64,000 nt of DNA from Butyrivibrio sp. (GTDB taxonomy: Bacteria > Bacillota > Clostridia > Lachnospirales > Lachnospiraceae). The stretch spans positions 1-64,000 of the forward strand of contig NZ_JAFRGN010000036.1 of assembly GCF_017433805.1 (NCBI RefSeq). Direction: 5' to 3'. Below are positions 47,455 to 56,169 of this stretch, piece after piece (position 1 is the first letter of the stretch; each line of letters starts with the position of its first letter). The position numbers and the translations under genes were made by a program. The notes beneath the pieces are model-generated. The model had not been told where the DNA came from and searched no databases. It saw only the letters and a program-made list of their open reading frames with translations.

Positions 47455-48453
47455 TCAATATCTCCTACTGCCGCTGTATCTTTCATCTGTCACATCATAG
47501 ATGTCCAGGCCATGGTCCTTGATATATAGTCTCTGGAAATGATTGTACATATCCCTCTGACTATAAAGAAGTGTACTGCTTGGATTGCCATACTTTTCTG
47601 CCAACTCCATAAATGATGGGGTGGAGTTATAGAAAGCGTCATCAAGCTTTTCCACGTGTGCAATCAGCGCCTCAAAGCCCATTTCTCTGTACTCATTTAT
47701 ATTCTCCGGTGTAAGCGAAATGATAAGGAGCCTATTTTCTTCCTGCTTATATGATTCACTCGTGCACCATTCTGCCTCTGTCTTGAAAACATTTGTATTA
47801 AGCAGTTTCTTGGTGCTTGGTAAAAGAGCCAAATCTTCTGCCGAAAGTCTGATATTTGCTAAAGTTGCTCCACGTCCCTCTTCGTGTGGAACAAACAGTC
47901 TTTGCTGTGCCACGCCACACTCACGAAGGCATTCTGATAACTGATCTATCTGAGAAGCATTCTCATGTGTCGCCGGAATACCACAACTAACCTCAATACC
48001 TTCTTTTTGCGTAGCCTCAATAAGCGAAAGCATATATTCATAATCGCCTGATCTTCCGCAAAACTTGTTATGATAATCTCTCGTTCCGTAAAAAGTAAAA
48101 TTCAGATGTTCTATCCCATGTTCACATAGCTTATGCATAAGTGATATGATCTCATTTTCTTCTCTAAATCTCATACCATCAAACTGCATCAGCTTTCCGC
48201 CAATAGAACCGATAGAGTTCATGAAATCGATTGCCCTAAACATCTGCGGCATATCCATAGAGTAACCATAAGAGAAATTAAAATCCAACTCTGGCCTGTT
48301 TGTCTTTATCCAATCATAAAAAGATTGTGCAAACTCTTCACTTTCCTCATAGGGTAATCCAACCGGATTCTTCTCCCATGAAAGAAGACAATACCTGCAA
48401 TGACAATTGCATGGTGCGCATAGCGTCTGTAAACTTATGCCCTTTGTCTTCAT
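47455..48453 (-). CDS. Radical SAM protein of unknown function
   Basis: A 332-residue radical SAM enzyme. The iron-sulfur cluster motif CX3CX2C is at C15, C19 and C22 in CNCHCRYC, with an extra Cys at 12 and 17. The rest fits a partial TIM barrel (LNFTFYGTRDYHNKF near 120). No SPASM-type cysteine set is visible at the C-terminus. I take ATG 48453, preceded by GGGGA. It heads a dense gene run with ParB-NUDIX, nucleotidyltransferase and kinase genes. The reaction is unknown; it is not a viperin by motif. Confidence 0.85.
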   Translation of the reverse strand: MKTKGISLQTLCAPCNCHCRYCLLSWEKNPVGLPYEESEEFAQSFYDWIKTNRPELDFNFSYGYSMDMPQMFRAIDFMNSIGSIGGKLMQFDGMRFREENEIISLMHKLCEHGIEHLNFTFYGTRDYHNKFCGRSGDYEYMLSLIEATQKEGIEVSCGIPATHENASQIDQLSECLRECGVAQQRLFVPHEEGRGATLANIRLSAEDLALLPSTKKLLNTNVFKTEAEWCTSESYKQEENRLLIISLTPENINEYREMGFEALIAHVEKLDDAFYNSTPSFMELAEKYGNPSSTLLYSQRDMYNHFQRLYIKDHGLDIYDVTDERYSGSRRY

Positions 48454-48470
48454 AATAAATTCCCCAACCA

Positions 48471-48973
48471 TTATTTATTCTCTCCATAATTTACTATTAT
48501 TATCTGCTCTTTATCGTATGATGTCCTCTCCACCAGCTTTCCGTCATGAAAATAGCTAGATCCTCCATGATTCTGGCCTTCTATGTCAATTGGATTGATC
48601 ATCAGCACATCTTTAGCCGCAAGAAAAGACTGCTTGGCATATTCATCACTTTCTACTTGTTTCCAGTCATCAGTAGTAAATGTTACATAGACCGGCCAAA
48701 TCAGCAGGCTATCGGTCTTGAATCTTTCAGGATAGTCCCATAAATCTCCACATAATGCAATAGTGATTTCCTCGCCACGAAGACAAAAGCTATCAACAGA
48801 TGTCCCCTCCTGATAATGTTCATCTGTCTTGGTATACTTCTTCCAGCCTTTGGAAATTCTTCTGTAATTATTTATTATCTTCCCTTCAGATATCGTAATG
48901 CTCTTTCAATCTGACTCATATTAAAAGAAATATCTTTATCCTTACATCTGTATGAAACCAGTCCAATTGTCAT
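48471..48973 (-). pseudogene. Carbon-nitrogen hydrolase (nitrilase family) pseudogene
   Basis: The 5' part reads MTIGLVSYRCKDKDISFNMS and soon stops; the 3' part, in another frame, reads EEITIALCGDLWDYPERF, then LLIWPVYVTF and AAKDVLMINPID, and ends with HGGSSYFHDGKLVE. CGD is the nucleophile region and the later motifs are typical of nitrilases. An internal deletion of most of the front half plus a frameshift has destroyed it. Its last bases overlap the start region of the radical SAM gene. Confidence 0.82.
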
Positions 48974-48991
48974 CTAAACTTTACCTCATAC

Positions 48992-49023
48992 AAGGGATGT
49001 GACTCGTACCAATCACATCCCTT
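48992..49023. terminator. Hairpin after the XRE-TPR gene
   Basis: AAGGGATGTGA (48992-49002) pairs perfectly with TCACATCCCTT (49013-49023). The T-run is weak on both strands. It starts 8 bases after the stop of the XRE-TPR gene. Confidence 0.6.
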
Positions 49024-49030
49024 TCGCATT

Positions 49031-50062
49031 TTATCTATTCTTTTTGATTCCTTTTAACCTGGCAATTTCTCTGACATATCTGTCCACCTGCTCACCTTCG
49101 GTCACGTCGTAGTCTTCCCTAAGGTTTTCTATCAGTCTCTGATAGTCTTTGATAGCCTTATCGTATTCCTTATGTGATTCATGGAGCTGCGCCATTGAGC
49201 AAAGACCTTCAGCGATTCTGGGCTTTTCCTGCATGTCAAAAGACTTTTCGTAAGCCTCCAGAGCCTTATCATACATGCCAAGTTTGACATATCCATCGCC
49301 CAAATCACAAAATGCCTGCCACACATCAGGAAACTCTTTTACCATTGCTTCCCAGTTTTCTTTTGCCTCTTCTAAACGGCCTTTCCCAAATGCCACATCG
49401 CCTGTGTACAAGAGATACTGATGATTCTTTTTGGCTTTCTTCATCTGCTCAATATACGGAATTGCTTCATCATATCGACCATCGGCAATCATGTTTTCCA
49501 AAAGAGCGTACAGGCATCGATAATTTCCCGGATGTTTTTCTAACAGTTCTTTAAAGAAGCGAATCACTTCAAAATGATTATCATACCACTCATCGCCGCA
49601 GACACCACCATTAGCTTCAAGGAAATCAACCCATCCGCCCTTATCATCCGGATCCATCTCCAATACTTTTTGTGCATAGTCCGAAGCCAGTTCGTGATCA
49701 CTACGTGCTCTGTGATTGTATATACTTGCAAGGTTTCCAATAGCTCGTATATCCTTTGGATCCTGTTTAAGCCTATCTTCCAAAAAGCTGATTGCCTGCC
49801 TGAATGTATCAGGATGAATTCTTCTTTCGTTAAAGATCATGTTCTCAATGCGCTGCATCTGTTCCTCGTAAGGAAGCTCAAAAAGCTCATCGATGCTGAC
49901 ACCAAAGAATATTGCAAGCTTTGGAAGCAGGGATATATCCGGGGCACTTGCTCCTGTCTCCCACTTGGAAACCGCCTGATACGATACCCCGAGGTACTCA
50001 GCCAGCTCCTCCTGCTTTGCCTGTTTTTGTAATCTAAAATACTTAATCTGTTTGCCTATCAT
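49031..50062 (-). CDS. XRE-family regulator with TPR repeats
   Basis: A 343-residue protein with an N-terminal HTH (about 5-60: KQEELAEYLGVSYQAVSKWETG) and tetratricopeptide repeats over about 90-320, for example AFCDLGDGYVKLGMYDKALEAYEKSF in part. Such HTH-TPR proteins act as regulators that bind peptides or protein partners, as in Rgg-like systems, though this one shows no peptide gene beside it. It stands alone. Confidence 0.9.
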   Translation of the reverse strand: MIGKQIKYFRLQKQAKQEELAEYLGVSYQAVSKWETGASAPDISLLPKLAIFFGVSIDELFELPYEEQMQRIENMIFNERRIHPDTFRQAISFLEDRLKQDPKDIRAIGNLASIYNHRARSDHELASDYAQKVLEMDPDDKGGWVDFLEANGGVCGDEWYDNHFEVIRFFKELLEKHPGNYRCLYALLENMIADGRYDEAIPYIEQMKKAKKNHQYLLYTGDVAFGKGRLEEAKENWEAMVKEFPDVWQAFCDLGDGYVKLGMYDKALEAYEKSFDMQEKPRIAEGLCSMAQLHESHKEYDKAIKDYQRLIENLREDYDVTEGEQVDRYVREIARLKGIKKNR

Positions 50063-50235
50063 ATATAATCCTTCCTCAACCCAGTGTTGAATTTTTCTAT
50101 AAAGGAATGGCCATCTCTTTTCTATAATCAGATTATAGGCACAGATTTTGTATGATACAATCGATAGTATTTTTAGTTTGTTCTATCACTAGTTGAGTTG
50201 AAAAAAGTTTTTTCACGAACTCTACTCAAGGTCTT

Positions 50236-50397
50236 TCAACCCATCATATAATTCATTGAAAGATTTCTTCTTCGAACATCTCCCGTCTTTCGCCAATCCG
50301 GGTCTTCTACAAATTCCAACTTCACATCCCACTGTGGAGATATTCTTAACTTCTTACAGTATTTTTCAAATAATTCCTTCGCTTTTTCTCTATCCAT
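50236..50397 (-). CDS. Short 53-residue protein, probably a truncated gene
   Basis: Reads MDREKAKELFEKYCKKL and later VEDPDWRKTGDVRRRN. The second part resembles the middle of a larger family in which such a start is followed by a metal-binding region, so I think this is the surviving 5' end of a gene. Nothing else is recognisable downstream. It lies in the 370-base gap between the XRE-TPR gene and the hydrolase gene. Confidence 0.4.
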   Translation of the reverse strand: MDREKAKELFEKYCKKLRISPQWDVKLEFVEDPDWRKTGDVRRRNLSMNYMMG

Positions 50398-50436
50398 CTT
50401 CTTATCCTCCAATAGCGCCTAAGGATTTTGTGTGAA

Positions 50437-51039
50437 CTACTTACTTTTGTTAAGCCACTTCTCCCTAAATTCAGTCTGTTCCTCTGTATGAAACCAATGC
50501 TCACCATTTGGCATAACGGTAAGATCAGCATTTATAGATTCTGCAAATCCCCTCATTGTATCTATTGATTGGAGATGATCTCTTTCACCATATAAAATAC
50601 AGGTCTGTACATTCCATGTAACCGGATGTTCCCTTACCCAGCTTAAGTAGTCCCATGAAAGAATCATATCTTCGGAAATCGATATAATACCTTTTTCTTT
50701 AAGTTCTTCCTCTGTAACATTTGCCCCAACCATCATATCTTTTATCAAACGTTCCATGTCAACAATAGGAGAAACAAAGAACGCTTTCTTTATCATGCTG
50801 CCAACGCCCGAAATCATCAAAAAGTATGCTCCTAAACTACTGGCAATAACAGTAAGTGGGCCATATTCTTTATACAGCGCTGTAATGTACTCCCTAAACT
50901 CAGGCTCCGCCTCCCATGGGTTTTCTGCTTTGTAATCAAAACCGAATATCTCATATTCAGGAAAAAGAGGTTTAAAAGTCCCAGCAGCACTGGCTGTACC
51001 ACCTTTTCCATGTATATATACAAGTGCATTATCTGACAT
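50437..51039 (-). CDS. Alpha/beta hydrolase
   Basis: A 200-residue cytoplasmic hydrolase of the YqiA/RBBP9-like small class. HGKGG near residue 12 is the oxyanion loop, ASSLGAYF holds the nucleophile Ser, LYGERDHL the Asp, and NGEHWF the His. ATG 51039 is set by AAAGGAG 5 bases upstream. The preceding kinase gene ends 10 bases away, so they are cotranscribed. Substrate unknown. Confidence 0.87.
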   Translation of the reverse strand: MSDNALVYIHGKGGTASAAGTFKPLFPEYEIFGFDYKAENPWEAEPEFREYITALYKEYGPLTVIASSLGAYFLMISGVGSMIKKAFFVSPIVDMERLIKDMMVGANVTEEELKEKGIISISEDMILSWDYLSWVREHPVTWNVQTCILYGERDHLQSIDTMRGFAESINADLTVMPNGEHWFHTEEQTEFREKWLNKSK

Positions 51040-51049
51040 AGATACTCCT

Positions 51050-51547
51050 TTAACTCCCAATTACTGCTTCATATATTGTCTTAACTATATCATCCTTGCT
51101 AAGTTCTTCGGTTACAGACTTTTCTTCCAATACATCTGAGTAATCTTTCTCAACCCACCAACTACGCATGGCTTCTTCACCAAACTCATTATGTTTTGGT
51201 CTTGTCTGATGCCTGACTAAAGTTTCCTCAAAAGGAATATCAAAATAATACGCAAAAACCTCTGAACCATACAAGTCATTGGCAAGCTCAAATAACGGTT
51301 TGTACCAATCCGCCACCATTATTCCTTCAAGTATCACTATTTCACTGTGTTCGCTGCCATATTTCAATAGCTCTTTTAACAAGGGCAGCGCCAAAGTATC
51401 AATTCCATCACTAACGTTAAGAATCTCTCTTCTAACTACATCTTGAGAAATCAGCATAGTGTTGCGTCCAAACATACCTTGTAATTCCCTGGATACTGTT
51501 GTTTTTCCACTGCCTGAATTTCCTCGTAATATTATTAACTTGTGCAT
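51050..51547 (-). CDS. Small P-loop kinase
   Basis: A 165-residue kinase-like protein with Walker A GNSGSGKTT at the start and RHQTRPKHNEF as a likely lid. Similar proteins are annotated as uridine kinase-like or zeta-toxin-like ATPases, and the true substrate is unknown. It lies 23 bases after the phosphotransferase gene and 10 bases before the hydrolase gene. Confidence 0.8.
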   Translation of the reverse strand: MHKLIILRGNSGSGKTTVSRELQGMFGRNTMLISQDVVRREILNVSDGIDTLALPLLKELLKYGSEHSEIVILEGIMVADWYKPLFELANDLYGSEVFAYYFDIPFEETLVRHQTRPKHNEFGEEAMRSWWVEKDYSDVLEEKSVTEELSKDDIVKTIYEAVIGS

Positions 51548-51570
51548 ATTCTCCTCTTCAAAAAAATCTA

Positions 51571-52563
51571 CTATTCCCCAAATCCCGCAAATGGCACATT
51601 ATTTATCAAGCATTCTGTAGCGTCTTCGATATCTTCAGGATCAAGTTCTTCTCCTTCGCGAGCGCTGCACTCAAATTCATCGACTATATTCTCGATCAGT
51701 ACCATATCAATGAACAGCTGTAGATTTGAAAGCTCCTCGTCAGAAATGTTTGTCTCGCTCTTGTAGCCATCAAGCACTGTATCAAAATATCTTTTCATGC
51801 CTTCCATGCGTTTCTCAGGATCCGGCTCATTCTGGTACCATCCGGTTCCATGGATCCAGAGATTAGCAAGGTCAAACATGTACCAGCAATACATACAGTT
51901 ATCAAAATCAAAGACTGTGATATCTCCGGTATTCATGTCTATATGATAATTTCCGTCGCTGAAGTCGAAGTGAACAAGTCCGTAAGCATCTTTATTCATA
52001 GGAAGCTTATGGAAGTTTTCCAAGCGCTCTCCTATTACCTTTTTCAGCTCTTTATACTCATCAGGTATCAGAGCATTGATATATTCCACGTTATATTTGT
52101 CGAAGTACTCAGGTCTTTTGTTCTCAGGCTTGTATTCCTTAGACAATCTGTGAATAGCTCCAAGCGCTTTTCCAGTATTATAGAAATACTCCGAAAGTGG
52201 CGCACCATCTCTGTATCTGTAGCCATTATCTGAAATCAGCATTCCCCTTGCATATGAAAAGAGTATTGCAAAACACTCATTCTCATCCTGATAAAATGAC
52301 TCGACAAGCTTTCCGTTTATAGAAGAAATCACATCTACCACAGGAGCGCCAGCTTCTGCGAGATAATGCACAAACTCTGCTTCAGCCAAATACTCTTCAG
52401 CACTTCTGTCGCCAAGAATCGAAAGCCTTAATACATATTCCGTTTTCCCTTCTCTGTCGCATACATAAACAAGATTACGCCCACCTTCATGTCCAGGCAC
52501 TTTACTGATTACATATCCCTCTAAGTTATACAGATTCTTAGCATCTTCAAGAAATTTGTCCAA
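51571..52563 (-). CDS. APH-family phosphotransferase
   Basis: A 330-residue kinase-like fold as in aminoglycoside, homoserine and choline kinases. The N-terminal lobe holds VYVCDREGKTEYVLRLS; the catalytic loop is HFDFSDGNYHID, with VFDFDNC as the metal-binding motif. Substrate unknown; the Tyr/Trp-rich tail does not point to one. A typical length and intact motifs mean it is likely active, unlike the broken APH fragment at 33.9 kb. Confidence 0.87.
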   Translation of the reverse strand: MDKFLEDAKNLYNLEGYVISKVPGHEGGRNLVYVCDREGKTEYVLRLSILGDRSAEEYLAEAEFVHYLAEAGAPVVDVISSINGKLVESFYQDENECFAILFSYARGMLISDNGYRYRDGAPLSEYFYNTGKALGAIHRLSKEYKPENKRPEYFDKYNVEYINALIPDEYKELKKVIGERLENFHKLPMNKDAYGLVHFDFSDGNYHIDMNTGDITVFDFDNCMYCWYMFDLANLWIHGTGWYQNEPDPEKRMEGMKRYFDTVLDGYKSETNISDEELSNLQLFIDMVLIENIVDEFECSAREGEELDPEDIEDATECLINNVPFAGFGE

Positions 52564-52635
52564 TAGTATATCCCTCCATTGTCATATCCCAATTTCTAAA
52601 TGTATCCGCATCCTATTAAAGCTCATCCATAGTTG

Positions 52636-53139
52636 TTATGTCCTGTGAATCACTGAAACATGAGTGATCTTGTTAACCTCGTCAGGGTACTCTTTTTCAA
52701 AATGCATACCTATTGCTTCTGCTGTCTTGTAGGATGCTTCATTTGTATATTTGCAATAGGAATACAATGATGGATAATCTGTGTTCTCGAAAGCCCAGTC
52801 CCTGACTGCCTGCGCTGCTTCCTTGGCATAGCCTCTTCGCCAATACTTCTTGTGAATGTGGTATCCGATCTCAGGCAAGCTCTCTCCGTCTATATTCTGG
52901 ATTGTGATTCCACAATCTCCGATAAACTCGCCTGTTTCTTTCAAAACAACTGCCCATAGTCCAAATCCGTACTTGGCGTAGTTGTCCAGATTCCATTCAA
53001 TCCAGCGTCTCGTCCTTGCCTCATCAAACGGTGCCGGATAATGCTGCATCGTCTCAGCGTCAGACATTATTTCATATAACGCATCAAAATCATCCAAAGT
53101 ATACTCTCTTAGTATGAGTCTTTCTGTTTCTATCATCAT
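52636..53139 (-). CDS. GNAT acetyltransferase (RimJ/RimL-like)
   Basis: Transfers acetyl from acetyl-CoA to an amine, in this subfamily often a protein N-terminus. The 167 residues start with ETERLILREYTLDDF, and the acetyl-CoA loop is WRRGYAKEAAQAV. Near the end, YTNEASYKTAEAIGM is the family motif. It is separated from its neighbours by about 70 bases and the hairpin array. Confidence 0.9.
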   Translation of the reverse strand: MMIETERLILREYTLDDFDALYEIMSDAETMQHYPAPFDEARTRRWIEWNLDNYAKYGFGLWAVVLKETGEFIGDCGITIQNIDGESLPEIGYHIHKKYWRRGYAKEAAQAVRDWAFENTDYPSLYSYCKYTNEASYKTAEAIGMHFEKEYPDEVNKITHVSVIHRT

Positions 53140-53230
53140 TCAATCTTCACCCTTAAATACGCTGTAGGCTCTTATGTTCCTTTCTATATATCCTTCCTGA
53201 AGCATATAATCCTATTTGCTTCCATCTACC

Positions 53231-53515
53231 GCATCGGGATTTTTGTTTTTCTTGATTTTCGATGCTGCTTCGTTCGAATTTCAATCCTTTCCGGCATCGG
53301 ATTTTCACTTTCTCTAGTTTTCGTTGCCAAGCCAGTAAGATTTCATCTACTCTAGGCATCGGGATTTCTTTTTTCTCAATTTCCGATGCTTGGTCGACCT
53401 AATACAGCCCACTCAAGACACCGAAAACTCACTTTTACTTAATTTTCGATGCCTAGCCAACCATATCCGGTTCACTCGAGACAACGGAAATTCATTTTCT
53501 CTTGATTTCCGATGC
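53231..53515. repeat. Array of five hairpin units with exact 28-base spacing
   Basis: Units at 53231-53265, 53294-53327, 53356-53389, 53418-53452 and 53481-53515. Each is 34-35 bases, begins near GCATCGG or ACA(A/C)CG, has a T-rich centre and ends CGATGC, so each can fold as a hairpin with 7-12 pairs. All four gaps are 28 bases and differ in sequence, though with weak shared ends (CAAG, CTAG, CGAG). The period (62-63) is not a multiple of three, so it is not coding. Units differ too much for an active CRISPR array. No cas genes are in the window. Confidence 0.8.
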
Positions 53516-53569
53516 CAAGTTGCCACCTCCGTCAGCTTCTTCGTCAGCTTCCACCATCTAACAACATTC

Positions 53570-54703
53570 TCAACTCTCCACAACAATCAGCGGAATTCTT
53601 GACTCCTCTGCGGTCAGGCCTGCGTGGGCACCAGGCATTGTCTGAGCGCCCTTATGTGTAATGTAGATTGAAGTATCAGATGTTGCCAGAGCCACATAGT
53701 CGCCAATACTATCCGAAAGCCCAGGTCTGTCCTCTCCTGGCCCGAACAGCTTCTCTTCCAGGACTTCTTCTCTCGTCAAAAGAATGAAGTCATCCCCAAA
53801 ATTCCTTCTAAATATCTCAGGAAACGCCTTCTGATATTCCTCTTTTACAAAAAAACTCATAGTGCGAGGCTCCAGCGAAGGCATGCGAACAAGGCAATCA
53901 AGCACCTCTGGATAATCCATAAGACACAGGTTCTTACTATCAATATGGCTATGATCAGCAGTGACGAAAAGAAGCGTATCTGAAAGCCCTGCTGCCCATT
54001 CTTTTACCTTCTCCTCAATATCAACCAGCACAGCATGCGACTCCTCGCTCGTAGTTCCGGTTCTATGCAGAGTTGAATCTGGCTCATCCCAATAAATATA
54101 AACGAACTGTCTTCCAGGATCCTCACACAGGTTCTTTGCCCTAGCCAGAACATCATCAAAAGTCTTAGGGTAAGGCTCCATATAAGGCATTGAAGTACTA
54201 CCCCTGCTGCCTGCTTCACTGATCTTGGCCTGAATCTGTTTGTATGGAGTGTATTTATTAGCAACGTTGTAATCAGCCGCCTGAACAGGTTCTGACTCCA
54301 CAGTCTCCTCAGTAATCTGCTCAAAATTTCTAAACACTGTAACATTCTTATCTATCTGAGGATAATACACATCCCATCCAAGCCATCCATGCTCGTTGGG
54401 ATAAAGGCCGCTAAGGAGCGATGTTGTAGCAGCAACCGTTGTAGGCGGATAAACAGAAGAATATGTATCTACTAGGTGCGAGCGGAAAAAGCCATCCTCC
54501 TTGAGATGCTTCTTAACAATAGAATCTCCCATGGCATCCAGCAAAAGAACTATCACGTTCTTGTAGCCTTTATCAAGATATTTATCTGCTATATCAAGCG
54601 TATTTGCAGTAGTTTCAGCCCCAAAATTCTTTAAAATGGAATTTGACAGATTTACAAGACAACGATTGTAATCCGGGCCTCCTGCCCTCAGTCTGTCATT
54701 CAT
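53570..54703 (-). CDS. Alkaline-phosphatase-superfamily phosphodiesterase
   Basis: A 377-residue cytoplasmic hydrolase resembling type I phosphodiesterase/nucleotide pyrophosphatase. The metal and nucleophile sites are VIVLLLDAMGD (Asp) and SSVYPPTTVAATTSLLSG (nucleophile Thr region), then YWDEPDSTLHRTG and LFVTADHSHID for the remaining metal ligands. ATG 54703 follows GGAGGAG. It follows the sce7726 gene by 23 bases. Substrate unknown; a phosphonoacetate, phosphodiester or nucleotide is possible. Confidence 0.85.
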   Translation of the reverse strand: MNDRLRAGGPDYNRCLVNLSNSILKNFGAETTANTLDIADKYLDKGYKNVIVLLLDAMGDSIVKKHLKEDGFFRSHLVDTYSSVYPPTTVAATTSLLSGLYPNEHGWLGWDVYYPQIDKNVTVFRNFEQITEETVESEPVQAADYNVANKYTPYKQIQAKISEAGSRGSTSMPYMEPYPKTFDDVLARAKNLCEDPGRQFVYIYWDEPDSTLHRTGTTSEESHAVLVDIEEKVKEWAAGLSDTLLFVTADHSHIDSKNLCLMDYPEVLDCLVRMPSLEPRTMSFFVKEEYQKAFPEIFRRNFGDDFILLTREEVLEEKLFGPGEDRPGLSDSIGDYVALATSDTSIYITHKGAQTMPGAHAGLTAEESRIPLIVVES

Positions 54704-54726
54704 ACATTCTCCTCCAATTTCCATAT

Positions 54727-55440
54727 CTATCTACGTCTTCGCCGTTTACGATTTCTTTTGGCAAAGTTTTTACTCTTTTCAGTCTGCTCCATCATAAGCT
54801 CAAGCTTTTTCTTGGAATCAGTCTCTTTCTCTATCTTCTTCTGAAACTCACTCTTCCTGTATTCAGTAAGAGTCTCCTCCACTTGATTGTAATCACGTTC
54901 AAAGAGAATATTGCTGATAGTCTCAGAAAGCTCATTCTCAGGAATGGTATCAGGAACAAGATCGCAGATTTTGCCTATTACAAAGTCCTTGCTCTTTTCC
55001 TTATACTTGGCCATTCCATATTTCTGCTGAATCTGAAAGAGCTCAGGTCTCCATAATATCTTGAGCTTGTTTTCCAGCATAACACTGGGATTCCGAGAAG
55101 GTTTCTTTAGCATATAAAAATCCAGTGCTCCATCCGCCTCTTCTACAGTAATAATGCCCCAATGCGCCGGAACATGCTCATTTATATGCATTCCATGACT
55201 TGAGCCCACAACGACTATGTTGCTGTCAAAAAATCTGTCGTAATCTTTGACCTGATACGAAAGCCTTGCATAGGTGTCAGCATCACTTTTAATCTCAATG
55301 CCAAAAAGGCTCTTTTCTGTTACCATCACAATATCTGCCCTTGAACGGCCCATAGTCTTTTCTTCAATTATTCGAACCTTCCCATATGTATCTTCCAGGA
55401 AGTCAAAAAGCGGTTCTCGTATATCTTTATCTTTTAACAT
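54727..55440 (-). CDS. sce7726-like PD-(D/E)XK nuclease-fold protein
   Basis: A 237-residue protein with a putative nuclease site: ADIVMVTEKSLFGIEIKSDAD (Asp, then ExK) near residue 40-60, and YQVKDYDRFFD after it, matching the sce7726/MmcB-like restriction-endonuclease fold. The last residues are strongly basic (KRNRKRRRRR). Function unknown; repair or DNA binding is likely. A REP-like repeat ends 6 bases before its ATG and its AGGA may act as ribosome site. Confidence 0.75.
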   Translation of the reverse strand: MLKDKDIREPLFDFLEDTYGKVRIIEEKTMGRSRADIVMVTEKSLFGIEIKSDADTYARLSYQVKDYDRFFDSNIVVVGSSHGMHINEHVPAHWGIITVEEADGALDFYMLKKPSRNPSVMLENKLKILWRPELFQIQQKYGMAKYKEKSKDFVIGKICDLVPDTIPENELSETISNILFERDYNQVEETLTEYRKSEFQKKIEKETDSKKKLELMMEQTEKSKNFAKRNRKRRRRR

Positions 55441-55446
55441 AATTTT

Positions 55447-55475
55447 TGGTCCTAGGGGACGGGGTTAGTGGTCCA
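55447..55475 (-). repeat. REP-like repeat copy 2
   Basis: Reads TGGACCACTAACCCC-GTCCCCTAGGACCA on the minus strand. It contains the TAA stop codon of the S51 peptidase gene (55465-55467) and ends 6 bases before the ATG of the sce7726 gene, supplying an AGGA about 9 bases ahead of that ATG. Confidence 0.9.
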
Positions 55476-56124
55476 CTTTCTCTGTAAGTAATCGAAGTTC
55501 TCTATTCTCTACGCGGTAGATATTTCCGACAATGTCTACTTTCCCATCCTTTATAAAGAATGCGCTCATATCCTCCATAGCATACACCACGCGGTCTTCA
55601 GACATTCGAAGTGTCTGTTCCAAGCGCCACTTATCTTCAGGGTCATGATGGCAACTAACTGTAAAGTCAGTAAATCCCAGTCCATCAAAGGGTTCAAAGG
55701 AATCAAAGAAATCCACGGTATCTTTTGCCATATTCATTGAACCTGCACTGACACCGAATATAGCAGCATGAGAATTAAGAATCGCCTCATAGCAGTTCTT
55801 TTCCCGAATCAGATTAAGTTGATCCTCGCATGCTCCGCCGCCCATAAGGAATATACAGCCTGCCTTCTCCACCAGCTCTTTGGCCACAGATGGTTCTGTT
55901 CGATTATCTATCACGCAGTGCTTCTCAAACGCCAGCCCCTGCTCAACAAACATTTCATGCATGCCATCGCAATCATCGTCATTCTGCGCATAATCAAGTG
56001 GACAGGCTGTGATAAAAACAATACTCTTCCTGTCAGTCAGCTCTTTTCGTAGCCTATCTGCTATTTCTTCCGAAAAATGATGATCTGGAAATCCGCTAAA
56101 TGCTGCCGTAAATTCTTTTCTCAT
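55465..56124 (-). CDS. S51 family peptidase (dipeptidase E-like)
   Basis: A 219-residue cytoplasmic serine peptidase related to PepE, which cleaves Asp-X dipeptides. The nucleophile Ser is in GVSAGSMN, after FLMGGGACEDQ. Its last three codons (Val-Asp-His) and the TAA stop lie inside the REP-like repeat copy 2. Its ribosome site AGGAG directly follows repeat copy 3. So both ends touch repeats. Confidence 0.9.
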   Translation of the reverse strand: MRKEFTAAFSGFPDHHFSEEIADRLRKELTDRKSIVFITACPLDYAQNDDDCDGMHEMFVEQGLAFEKHCVIDNRTEPSVAKELVEKAGCIFLMGGGACEDQLNLIREKNCYEAILNSHAAIFGVSAGSMNMAKDTVDFFDSFEPFDGLGFTDFTVSCHHDPEDKWRLEQTLRMSEDRVVYAMEDMSAFFIKDGKVDIVGNIYRVENRELRLLTEKVDH

Positions 56125-56138
56125 TTGTTTTTCTCCTA

Positions 56139-56169
56139 ATGGTCCTAGGGGACGGGGTTAGTGGTTCAT
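56139..56169 (-). repeat. REP-like repeat copy 3
   Basis: Same core as copy 2, with one change at its end (ATGAACC in place of ATGGACC on the minus strand). That change makes the TGA stop of the flavin reductase gene (56166-56168). The other end lies directly before the AGGAG of the S51 peptidase gene, so the repeat fills almost the entire intergenic gap. Confidence 0.92.

Noticed and set aside
47455..48453. Prokaryotic viperin, because of a nearby kinase
   Set aside because: The cluster motif CNCHCRYC and the rest of the chain lack the viperin pattern (CNYxCxFC and its C-terminal motif).
53231..53515. Possible CRISPR array
   Set aside because: Geometry fits (34-35 base repeats, 28-base spacers), but the repeats differ at many positions, each is strongly self-complementary, and there are no cas genes in the window.
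53153..53602. Short open frames on both strands in the hairpin array
   Set aside because: They only reflect the repeats; the 62-63 base period breaks any common frame and no ribosome sites are present.
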